This document shows, piece after piece, positions 11,446 to 21,378 of a DNA stretch of 64,000 nucleotides. A program made the position numbers and the translations under genes. Location: assembly GCF_001540865.1 (NCBI RefSeq), contig NC_033630.1, forward strand, positions 7,618,089 to 7,682,088. Direction: 5' to 3'. The notes below the pieces were generated by a model, which did not search any database, was not told the origin of the DNA, and saw only the letters and a list, made by a program, of their open reading frames with translations. Position 1 is the stretch's first letter. Every line of letters begins with the position of its first letter. The stretch is from Ananas comosus. Taxonomy: Eukaryota; Streptophyta; Magnoliopsida; Poales; Bromeliaceae.

Positions 11446-12019
11446 TGTAGCCATGTGGTGTGTCCACATTGGTGGGTCTTGATTTAACCCGATCCACTTA
11501 AGATGTGGATTGTGATTTATCCTAATAGGTTTATGATAATAATAAATTATATGTTTCTTATCAGTTAAGAAACATATCTACTAGAGGATATCTATCATAT
11601 CCTAGTTCTTATCTTAATCTCTTTGTGAGATTTAGGATATTTAGGGGTTCCGTTATTCTATATATACGTCCCCTTGTTTCTCGCATCTGAGACGATTGAT
11701 GTTCGAATTAATTCAATATTCCATTATTCTCTCTCTTCTTCCTCTCTAGGATTTTCACCTACGTTCCCGGGGTTTTAGAGTGTGGACATAGAAGAGGACT
11801 CTGGTAGCCCTCTTCGATTGGCATCCGTCGTATAGATCCGTATCCGATCCGTGACGTAAGGCGTACGCGAAGGAGAAGACGAGAAACGTGGGAGATCCAG
11901 AAGTATCGAGACAAGGACGATTCAAGAAGGCTTGTAAAATAAGTAATCCGATCCGATTCGGGCTCCCCGATACGTTAGCTATCCGGTTTGTAAGTTTCCG
12001 CTGCCTATTATTTCCAACA
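11446..12019 (+). repeat. Copia 3' LTR
   Basis: 574 bp, colinear with 4222-4795 with about 17 substitutions and no obvious indel. It ends CCAACA and is followed by the second GTAAT target copy. Confidence 0.95.
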
Positions 12020-12374
12020 GTAATAAAACCAGGACGTACTTCTATTTGCATTGAAGTTTTTAAAGATTCTGTTATTTTATTTATTTATTTATTTATTTGT
12101 GCCTGGCCTTTTTTGAGAAACATGGAAACATGGAAGGAGTATGGCTGTGAGAAGAGATGCGATGTTCCAGGATTTTTTTTTTTGTTTTTTTGTTTTTTTT
12201 TTCTACATTGGTTTTTGGAATCATGCAGGTCGAATAACAATGCTTGCTAGCCAATGAATGCCGCTTTTTCTAAAAAAATAAAAACAGTAATTTATTACTT
12301 AGACACCATAATTATCACAGTTGCCCAATAATCTTCTTTTACAATACGAATTAAAGAAGTTAGATTAGTAAAAA

Positions 12375-12600
12375 CCAACAAACAATTACAGGATTGCTAC
12401 CTAGCATTATTTGCAAGCGAATCTACTTTCTTCACCTCTCTATTGATGTGCAGGATTTTAACTTCTGTAGAAGTCGAAATGAGTTGTTTGTAGTACTTGA
12501 TGAAGTTTCTAATCCTTCAGATACGCTGGTCGTCTCCTTTTAAAATGATGATGAGGACAAGCGAGTCACCCTCCAACCAAATACAGCAACATGGAAACCT
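12375..12600 (-). pseudogene. RNase H-like (RVT_3) fragment, probably LINE-derived
   Basis: Read on the minus strand, this gives a degenerate frame with LEGDSLVLI, WRIRNFI-like and HINREVKKVDSLANNAR segments. That order resembles the C-terminal half of the plant RVT_3 RNase H-like domain found in non-LTR elements. At least two stops interrupt it, so it is a fossil. Assignment is by motif memory only. Confidence 0.45.
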
Positions 12601-12867
12601 ACGTTTTGTTTAAAAAAATTAATTAAAGAAATATAAGTTTATAAATGTGAGAAAAGATAAAGTTAAGTTTCGGCATCAAGGAGTTCTTTTTTTTGGCATT
12701 TATTTTTGAGAAACTTGGAAGCAATTTGCCATAAAGTGGAAGCAATTACCGAAACATTTTTAAAAAACCTTAACACTGGAAGCAAGTCCACAAACAAGGA
12801 GCTCACTTCTAGTACAAGCGTTCTCCTTTTTCAAAGATAAAAGTTAAAAAGGATTAAATTTGTAATA

Positions 12868-13080
12868 TCCCAAACTTCAAAACCCTTGAAGAGTTTTGGC
12901 TAGAGTGTCGAATTCTGAAACATAACATTAAAGTTTTGGAGCTTGAGCACGAAAGTTGAGGGACGTGTTCTGTTTCTTAGGAACTTGTGAGTTGGTTCCA
13001 GAACACATGTTTCGGAACAGTACAAAGTGTAGGCTTCATAATCTAAGTAGTTGAGTATCAATACATATATTAAAGGCTCA
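12868..13080 (+). repeat. Possible Gypsy LTR 5' fragment
   Basis: Starts TGTAATATCCCAAAC, a beginning typical of plant Gypsy LTRs, after non-matching flank. No partner LTR or coding region could be attached to it, so the call is tentative. Confidence 0.3.
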
Positions 13081-13620
13081 GTGTTACTGTGGCCTACGTG
13101 GCGCTTCCTCGGCGCCCCCCGCTTGCCCCGCGTTGTGTGGGTGCTCCGCGCTCGCCCCGCGTTGCGTGGGTGCTCGGAGGGGTGCGTGTCGCCCTCCCCG
13201 CACCACCCAGACCCTGTCTCCTGACGCCGCGGGATGTGGGGCGTTGCTCCCTACCCGTACTCGCGGGCCCACGGTGTTGCAGGAGCCCTAGCTTCCCCGG
13301 TGTACACCGTGTTCCAACGCCTCTCTCTGCGGTGGTCATCGCGGTACGCCTCCGCGCGTGCACCGTACTCGCCTACCTGAGCATACCCATGGCCATCGTC
13401 ATCCTTCTCCTCGCCGGCGCCACATGTGGCCTGCTTGGTGGCCATAAGTTTTATCTGGTATGTGATCATCGCACTCTACTCTACAACGCTTGCCCTGTCT
13501 GCCCTTCGCCCCCTTCCTCTCTTTCTCTCAGTACGCGGTAGTACGCCTGGTTCCCCAGGGCAGCCTGCCCCGTTTCGAGCCAGCCCCATCCCCTCTCCCT
13601 CTCCACTTGCAGCAACGGCC

Positions 13621-13628
13621 TATAAATA
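13621..13628 (+). promoter_or_regulatory. TATA-like box upstream of the 179-aa ORF
   Basis: TATAAATA in a locally GC-rich promoter-like stretch, about 690 bp before the ORF start at 14315. A possible splice acceptor (TGCAG) lies 10 bp before that ATG, which would fit a 5' UTR intron. Function is inferred only. Confidence 0.35.
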
Positions 13629-14314
13629 TCCAGGTGCCTATGTGCAGAGATGCCGCGGGTTGGTTGGCTTTGTTTATGAGCTTTAGCCTTTTGATTCTAC
13701 CAATCCCCTGTGCTTCTGGCCCTCTGTTGGGACCAAGGCTTGGACAGTTGGGTTTGCACAAAAAAATTATTGGGGTTTGGGGTTCCTAAGGTCGGTGCTT
13801 TGTCTTTTGCTTCCTTGGTTGGCTGCTGCTGTACCCTGTTCTGGTCTGAGGTTTGTGGAGTCTAATTTATGAAATTGTATATACAAAACTCGGGGTGCCT
13901 AATGTCGTTGCTTTGCCTTTTGCCTAGGTTGTGCGCTGCTCTGTTCTTCTCGGTGCCTAGGCCCCTTACCTACTATTTGTCCTCTCGACCCTTTTTGGTG
14001 AGTGGTAACCCAGCCTGCTCTTTAAAAAACACGATAAATGTATGCATTTTTCATTAGATGCCGCTACGGTGCTTACTAGGCCCCTGTAGTTTTGAAAAAA
14101 AAAGTTTAGAAAGGTTGCCGAAAAACAAAAGGGCCCGCCTATTTTCTATAATTATGGTATACGTCGCCCTCTAATTTGTTAACGCTTCCCCCCGTATGGA
14201 TGTTCTGGTGTTCCGTGGGGCCCCTCTGCCTGCTGCTTTTCCTAGGTTCTCTTCGCACTTCTGCATAGTTTTTCTGTATTACTCAATTTTTTCTTTGAAC
14301 TGCAGTTTTCCAGA

Positions 14315-14854
14315 ATGTCGATCGTTCAGTTGTCTTTTAGTAGGTTACTTGACGAAATATGCCAGAAATTGGGTTTCCGGGTCCCTGATTGTGTTGCCAC
14401 GGTCGGTGGTGAAGGCTGGTATGTTGCGTATATAGACCTGCCTATCGCTCGCAACGGGGCAATTGTCGAAATTGCCCGTTGCTGGGGTGCTGCATCCCCT
14501 TATTTTCTTCTTGCGAAGGATGATTCCGCATGTGTAGCTATTCATCGAATGAAATCGGAGCTGGACCTTCATATAAAAGATATTAATTATGATGACTGTA
14601 TAATGTATAAAAGCATGTATGATAATGTTATGGTTCAGTCTAACAACCTCCTTGACCAGCTAAATAAATTGAAGCGTGAGCACAGCGTCCTCAGGGATTG
14701 TTACGCTTCGTCTATTGCCGAAAAAGTTCGGTATATAGATGAGAACTTGAAATTGGCCCGCGCGGTTGCTGATCAGCGTACGACCATCGAGCGCCTCCAT
14801 GCAACCTGTACTGCGATGGCGACCGATCCCTCTGAATCAAGCTCGGGTTCTTAG
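14315..14854 (+). CDS. Hypothetical protein, 179 aa, with C-terminal coiled coil
   Basis: A complete ATG-to-stop frame whose ATG lies in a fair context (CAGAATGTCG) after a T-rich stretch and AG. The N-terminal 70 residues (LLDEICQKLGFRVPDC, WYVAYIDLP, AIVEIARCWG, then a helix AIHRMKSEL) show an alpha-beta-beta-alpha pattern loosely like a double-stranded RNA-binding domain; this is a guess from pattern, not a match. Residues about 100-165 are heptad-like (NNLLDQLNKLKREHSVLRD...) and could form a coiled coil. The C-terminus is acidic and Ser-rich. I do not recognise the family. Repeats on both sides suggest it could belong to an unclassified mobile element rather than a host gene. Confidence 0.5.
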   Translation: MSIVQLSFSRLLDEICQKLGFRVPDCVATVGGEGWYVAYIDLPIARNGAIVEIARCWGAASPYFLLAKDDSACVAIHRMKSELDLHIKDINYDDCIMYKSMYDNVMVQSNNLLDQLNKLKREHSVLRDCYASSIAEKVRYIDENLKLARAVADQRTTIERLHATCTAMATDPSESSSGS

Positions 14855-14989
14855 CCCTGTGCTTCTACCTTGGCCTCCGTACTGTGCTGTAAGCTTCTGC
14901 GTGCTTCTGTCGGGGGGCTTCAACTCTTTTTTGTGCTCTTGGGTTGATGCCCATAACTTATAATATTTTGCATGTCCCCTTTTCGTTAA

Positions 14990-15165
14990 ATGTGCTCTGT
15001 ACTATAAGCTTGGCTTTTCCTCAGCTCTTTTTCGCTTTTTTGTAAAAATGCCTCTTTTTGGCTTTTCTGTAAGATGTTCTATGTACTATAAGCTTGGCTT
15101 CCCTTTAGCTCTTTTTTGTAACCAAAAAATATCCTATGTACTATAGGCTTGCCTTTGGAGTTTAG
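14990..15165 (+). repeat. Short tandem copies after the 179-aa ORF
   Basis: Three imperfect copies of a unit containing TGTACTATAAGCTTGGCTT followed by an AGCTCTTTTT-like run, spaced roughly 60-80 bp. They may be part of the ORF's 3' untranslated region. Confidence 0.5.
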
Positions 15166-15483
15166 GTTTGTTTTTTTTTTTGGACTTAGAATATGCCGCA
15201 TGCTTTGGGTGACTGTTTGCTTTTATGTATCCCCCTGTCGAGCTGCATGGAGTTTGTAGTATCTTTAATTTGCTGAAGTCATCTCAACATTTGTGAAGTG
15301 TAATGGAGTTTTTCTTTCGCGCTCTATTTTTTTACAACGGGTGGACTTTGGATGGCCTTTTTCGCTAGGCAACCAGCCCCTCTTATGTAGCCTGGGAGCG
15401 GTGGCGATTTGATGATGTTGGATGATGGGGAGTTGTCTGAGCAAAATATTCTGATTTTCACTATTCGCCTTTCCTTGGTTGCC

Positions 15484-15486
<3 letters not shown>

Positions 15487-15548
<62 letters not shown>

Positions 15549-15549
15549 N
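15487..15549. repeat. (TA)n microsatellite ending in an N
   Basis: About 60 bp of pure TA dinucleotide followed by a single N at 15549. The sequence changes character completely after it (transposon leader, GC-rich), so this is probably an assembly join of unknown true length. Confidence 0.8.
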
Positions 15550-15550
15550 C

Positions 15551-15867
15551 AAGGCCGACGAAATCGCAAACCCGAGGCTCGGGTCGCGCGGTCTGCGGCT
15601 CTGTACCGGTACAAGCCCGATGGCTGTACCGGTACAACCATCAACCCTTGTACCGGTACAAGGCCAGTCTTGTTCCGGTACAAGCCCTGCTGCGGGCTAC
15701 CCGAGAGCTGTCCAATGAATCCAATTTTTGGATTTTGGTACCAAGCTTCAAACCAACATCCTCGGGGTGCGTGCCAGGGGTCGGAACACTATCAACGACC
15801 CTCCAAAACTGTGGGAAAGCTCCAAACACAGATCAAACACTCGAATCTTGCGATTTGCTAAGATCCA
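15551..15867. repeat. Gypsy-related fragment with TGTACCGGTACA palindromes
   Basis: Four copies of TTGTACCGGTACAA-like palindromes occur between 15600 and 15685, set in sequence resembling part of the LTR at 16409-19023 (AAGCCCGACGAAACCGAG-like segments). It abuts Gypsy polyprotein sequence at about 15868 without the expected intervening domains, so the element is rearranged or the join before it is wrong. Confidence 0.6.
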
Positions 15868-16344
15868 GTGTATTACAGCTATGCCGACAAACGGAGGAAA
15901 GATATAGAATTTGCCGTTGGAGACCACGTGTTTTTAAAGATTTCGCCGATGCGAGGGATTAAGCGGTTTGGAATTCGTGGGAAGCTAAGTCCCCGATACC
16001 TTGGACCGTTTGAGGTGTTGGAGCGGGTCGGCGCGGTGGCATACAAGATAGCATTACCACCGAGGCTTGCGGGAGTACACGACGTGTTCCATGTATCGAA
16101 CCTCCGCAAGTATGTTCATGACCCCGATCATGTTCTCTCGTTTGAACCGTCCGAGATTCAAGAGGACATGACCTATGAGGAGTTCCCGGCATACATCATC
16201 GACCGAGTAGTAAGAAAACTACGAAATCGCGAGATTTCGTATGTTAAAATTCGTTGGTGTAATCACGACAACCGGGAAGCTACTTGGGAGCTCGAGAGCG
16301 CGATGAGGGAACATTACCCTCATCTCTTCGATGAGTTGAACTGA
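15868..16344 (+). pseudogene. C-terminal end of a chromodomain Gypsy polyprotein
   Basis: The open frame starts abruptly at SYADKRRKDIEF and runs through the integrase C-terminal GPF/Y-like module (GKLSPRYLGPFEVLERVG), VHDVFHVSNLRKY, and a chromodomain-type ending (VRKLRNREISYVKIRW...REATWELESAMREHYPHLF) to a TGA. This is the 3' end of the pol gene of a chromovirus-type plant Gypsy retrotransposon. Gag, protease, reverse transcriptase and most of integrase are absent from the window, so it is 5'-truncated. The part present shows no stop or frameshift. Confidence 0.9.
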
Positions 16345-16408
16345 GGTATGAGATTTAAGTTAAATTAAGTTAGTTTCGCGGACGAAACTAATTATAAGGG
16401 GTGGAGAA

Positions 16409-19023
16409 TGTAACGTATCAAAATCCGAAAACGATATTCGAACTTTGACCAAATTGGTTAAAGCGTCGAAGGAAAGCGATGAACCAGTTCCTCTTGCATT
16501 CCAACGAGTTGGAAGGGGGAAAAATGAGTTTGGAAAGACTTAGAATGCTTTTTGCACCGACCGGCGCGAAATAGAGCCGAAAAAAAGCGAAAGACAGCAT
16601 TCTGGAGCTGTTGTACCGGTACAAGGTGATGGCTGTACCGGTACAACCATCACGGAACAGTGCTCTGGTTGCTGTACCGGTACAAGGTCACCTTGTACCG
16701 GTACAAGCCCGACGAAACCGAGAAACCGAGCTCTCGTGTTTGGCTGGGCTTCAGACGCTGCACCGGTACAAGGGACCTTGTACCGGTACAAGCCCGACGA
16801 AACCGAGAACCGAGCCCTCGGGTTTGGCCTGCTAATTGGCCTTGTACCGGTACAAGACCCCGTGTACCGGTACAAGAGGCTCCACACAGCCCAGTGAGAC
16901 TTGTTGCAAATAAGAAGAAATAGAGGGTTTAGTTGCAATTATAGCAACATGTTAACACCCCAACCCCTCTCTTTCTCCCTCCCACAGCCACTCATCTCCC
17001 CCTCTCTCATTCCTCTCATTTCTCTCTTTCTCTCTCTAGAACCAAACCCTAGAGCCAAGGAGAAGGTGGAGAGGAGCTAGGAGAAGGAGATTTTGGAGCT
17101 TTGGAGGGTCAAGAAGCTCTCCAACAAGAAGGAGCTTGCTAGGGCTTGGACAAAGGTGAGTTTAATCACTTATTTGAGTCTAGGGTTTGGATTTTAACCC
17201 AAAGTTTTAGGGTTTTGAGCTTGTTTCTAGATTTAGAAACCTTGGGGACCCATGAAACCATGAAATCCGTGGTTTCCATGAAGCCCTCTCATGGTGGATC
17301 ACTAGGGCTCAAAGTAGATGCCCTAGGGTTAGCTCAAATGGGTTAAGTAGGGTATTAGAAAGCTTCTAGGTTGATTCTAAGCTATCTTTTGCCTAGCAAA
17401 GAGATCAATCTAGGGGATGTGCCAAAATGACATTGTTAGGGTTTGAAAATTGGGGCTTTTGCCCTAGGATTTTTCGGGGACAAATTGAACCCGTAGAAAC
17501 CTAATTGGGGGTGTCCTAAACGCGTTGGACAACTCCGTTTAAGCATTCGAAAATGTTGGGAAAATAGTTCATGTACATAGGGCCTAATTGGCACTATTTT
17601 GGTTGTAGGCCACGAGTTCGACGTCCGTGTGGCGCACGAGACTTCACACCTTGCTTCTACTACCCCTCGAGGTGGGTGGTGCATTCCAAGGACATCGGAA
17701 ATCTCTTTATGTCTAAGTGTCATATTTTGAGCATATGAGTATATTTGAGCATTTTGCATAATAGGGTTAAATTGTGAGCTTTTATTTGCATAATGTATAT
17801 TCAATTGCATGTTGAATGTTTGAAAGAATGTGAGAATTATAAATCCTATGTATGCATGATTGTGACAAGAATCTAGAAGGGTTAGTAAACGAAAGTGACA
17901 CTATGACATAGATTTAGCAAGTGGCATTGACGAGTCTAGAACATTTAGTAAACAAGTGTAACATTTGGCATGAGAACAAGAATATAGTACTTAGTAAACA
18001 AGTGTGACATGAGGACAAGAACTTGACAGCGCATATGACACTAGTGATAGCAAAGATTGAAAAGAAAAGAATGGTTGTGATATACGACATTTTTAACCTT
18101 AGAGTTAAGAGTCATTGAGCATGATCTTCCTTAAAGTTAAGGAATGGATGGAATTTGGAATCCTCAAATGTAGGATTTGATCGTACTCACTTTAGTCCTT
18201 GCTCGAGGTTGTGGTAGCTCCCCCTCGGGCGATGTGCTCCGGAGTCGACATCACTGGGTTGTAGCGAGTATCTCCCCAGAGGGCGGTCCCATCGGGTTGT
18301 AGCGAGTATCTCCCCGAATATTGGGATTTTGAGTTGGTGAGTTTGTTGAGGGCGAAACCTACGGGTTAGCCAAGAGATTGGGTAAAGCAACTATGATCTT
18401 GCATGCATCATGAGCATTATATTGAGCATCGCATTTTATATTGTTCAGGCATATTAGCTGCATTTGTTAGATGGTTACTTACTTTCCTTTATTCTATTAT
18501 GCCTGATTAGACCTAGTGGGATAGTCGGCGTGGTTGGTTGCCGAACCTACTGGGAACTTCGTTGTAGTTCTCACACCCCTATTTCCACAGAGCCGGGACC
18601 CAGCGAGCCGGCGGACGATCGCGGTAAGGGCGTCGCGCCCTAGATAGAGACCGCCCGAGTTGTTCATTTACCTTAGTTGCATACCCTTTATCATATCATC
18701 TTTTGTACCTCGATGACGAACTTACTTTAATGAATGATGTAAGGGATATTTACTTTAAATGTCAAGAGTTATATTTTGGGTGAAATAAGATGTAAAAAGA
18801 AATGATGCAAAGTTGTAATAGATTCTATAGGTGTAGCTGTTTACTTTCACTCTTGGCTATTGCTTGCCCTCGTGCAAGCCATTGTGTATGCTTCCGCTTA
18901 TGCAATTTCTATACTTTATCTGTACCTGTTGTTGAGCCTTGGGCAGACGGAAGAGGCTCTGTCCGTTCGGCGTCTGTTTCACACTCTCGAACCGGCCAAA
19001 AGGATCGGGCTCGGGGCGTGACA
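16409..19023 (+). repeat. Gypsy 3' LTR, 2.6 kb
   Basis: Starts TGTAACGTATC directly after a purine tract (AAGGGGTGGAGA, 16397-16408) that follows the polyprotein stop, and ends GGGCGTGACA. Length 2615 bp, large as in Tekay/Del-type chromoviruses. It carries eight CCGGTACA-containing palindrome copies (16610-16880), then pyrimidine-rich sequence (about 16967-17040) followed by short open stretches that look like non-coding LTR transcript. No partner 5' LTR is in the window, so target duplication cannot be checked. Confidence 0.85.
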
Positions 19024-21350
19024 GGTTATGTTTTGGATAATAATTGTTTTGGATAAGCCAAGACGAGGTTTAATAAACACCCAAATTGAATAAAATTGAC
19101 CGAACCAAGTCAAATTGTTTTGATTTGACTATCTTTTGAATTTTTAGCATTAGCAAATTATTTCTGTTTGATTACAAGAAGCACAACAAAACCGAATCGA
19201 ACTAAGTCATAATTTCACTAATTGCATATGTGGATTAAGAGAATTGAGGGGGACAAATTTCGAAAAAGTAGGACTTTTCTAATTGAAGCATCAAAATTTG
19301 GGACAGACCTCTTCTAACATTTTCCTTGCTGTTGTTTTATCCATTTTTCCTTGCTTCTGTTCTTTGGGGCTGTGATGATATTAAAAAAAAGATAAATGAG
19401 GTTTCGATAGTTTTGTTGCTAGGCAACAAACTCTTGGATGGCCTGGACTTACTTTAAGATTTTGCTCATGCTGGCTTTTGAGGTGGTAAGGATGGAAAAA
19501 AATGGGAAAAAGGAGTTTTGTGTGGACTAATTTCTCTGCAACCAACCCTTGGTTTCCGTTGTCCCTTCCTCGACCTATATGTTAAGGTTGATTCTGCAGC
19601 AGTGTTGATGGGAAAAAATGCAAAAAATAGCTTTCGATAGTCTACTTGCTAGGCTGCCACCTTCTGGTGTTCAGTGTTCCTGCCTCACACTATATCTTAC
19701 AATTAGTTATAAATAAAATCTGGGCCTCCATACATTTTTTTTCTTTTGTATATTCCCTGTGTTTTTATTGTTACCTATGTTTTTATTACTGCTCTCACTC
19801 TCTCTGACTCTCTCATTCACACACACACAAAGAAATATAACATGTTTCTCTTTGTTCCCTATGTTTTTATTGCTGAATTACAACATGTTTCTTTTTATGT
19901 GTGTGCGTGCACATGTGTACCTGTATGTCCTTTAGACTTTGGGCTGTTGTTCTCGATGTTATAGACTTTGTGATTGATTGCAAGAGAGAGTTGAAGGTTA
20001 GTGCTATAAATTTTGGCTTATGAAATTTTCGAGTTTTGGGTTATCTCCTGTGTCTGCTGATTTTTTCAAGATTTTCTTCCCACTTCTAAATAGTGACATT
20101 TTGATAGATTTTACGCTAGATGAATTTCATGATCATTTATCCTCTTCTGCTTTGTTCCCAATGTATTTTCGGCTCCAACTTACTCACATTTTTAAATAGT
20201 TTACTTAGGAATTTTGTCTTTCCTGTGGTCTTTATTGCTCCTTTTGCTTTTAGTCCAGCCCTTATCTTTTCCTTTGTTTCTCTTTACTCCTTTTTGTCCT
20301 ATGCTATGATGAGCTTCCCCTTACATATGAATTATTCGCGATGTACACTGGTCCTGGAGATGCTTTGTGCGCTTGGCTTCATAATGTGCCAACTAATCTA
20401 TTTCTTCACCGGTAAAGGGCGGACTTTGGATGGCCTTTTTCTCTAGGCAACCAGTCTCTCTTATGTAGGTTGTAAATACTTTTGGTGTACATGCCAATTG
20501 TAACTAAATCTCCAGTACTAAGTGTGCAGTGTGCGGCGCCAATTTGATGATGTTAGATGATGGGGATTAGCCTGAGCAAAATATGCTTCTTTTTACTATT
20601 CGGTTTTCCTTGATTGTCTTCTCTATATATTTATGAATAGTTTTATCTTATTTCTATTAAGATTCGATTAACCAATTGCTCTTGGAAATAGTCGGCTTTG
20701 TTTTGAAACTGTAATCACTTTGGCTTTTTCATCCTATGCTATGATGCATCAATCCTTCAATGTTGAATCGTTGCAGTTATTAAGGATTGCGCTATTCCGG
20801 TTCTCTTGGCTGTTCTAGGCTGGTGATGAAAGTATTTGCGGTGGCTCACTTCGCAGTAAATCAGTTACTCTTATTTACTCCAAGGGTCTTTTTGCTGTCC
20901 ATGCGAGGAGTGGGTCACTAAGCAGTGCAAATCTGGCGGCCTTCGCTGTTTGTTGGGTAATATCCGATAGCCATATAAGTCTGAGCAAACTATATCTATT
21001 TTTCCTTCCAGTTTTTCCTCCCTTTAATTTACTCTTATCTACCAAATTATTGGTTATTGATTTGTTATTTGTTTTGCGCTCCCCTTTTTTATATTGGGCT
21101 TTGCATGTATTTTATATGCGCTTACTTTTTTCTCAAGGCTTCAGAAAAATTGTGCGAAATGGAAATTTACAATGCATTTTCTTAAAATTGATTCCTAAGC
21201 TTTAATAATTTTGTTCTTTGGGGTACCTTTTACAGGATCTGACGGCAAACTCCTTTTTCTTTTTCCCCCCTACTTTTTTTGGAATTTCCTGGAAATATAG
21301 CTTTTTTTTTTGGAATGAAGCATGGAGACTTGAAAAAACTTTTTTATTGG

Positions 21351-21378
21351 CGGGGGGGGGGGGGTGGGGGGTGGGGGG
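21351..21378 (+). repeat. G-rich run, potential quadruplex
   Basis: Nearly pure G over 28 bp, interrupted by two T bases, giving at least four G-tracts of more than four residues. Length may be uncertain because homopolymers are error-prone. Confidence 0.7.

Larger units (their letters stand above)
4222..12019 (+). mobile_element. Full-length degenerate Copia LTR retrotransposon
   Basis: A 7.8-kb element bounded by two 574-bp LTRs beginning TGTAGCC and ending CCAACA, with a perfect 5-bp target duplication GTAAT (4217-4221 and 12020-12024). A primer-binding site matching initiator-Met tRNA follows the 5' LTR and a purine tract precedes the 3' LTR. The order gag, pre-integrase, integrase, reverse transcriptase, RNase H is that of Copia. 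The coding part has in-frame stops, frameshifts, lost catalytic residues and a deletion removing the zinc knuckle and protease, so the copy is dead. By eye the LTRs differ at about 17 of 574 positions (about 3%), suggesting a fairly young insertion. The lineage within Copia is not resolved. Confidence 0.95.

Noticed and set aside
15409..15445. C/D-box snoRNA-like boxes (TGATGAT ... CTGA) in the dispersed units
   Set aside because: The two boxes are only about 31 nt apart, too close for a C/D snoRNA with guides, and other copies lose them.
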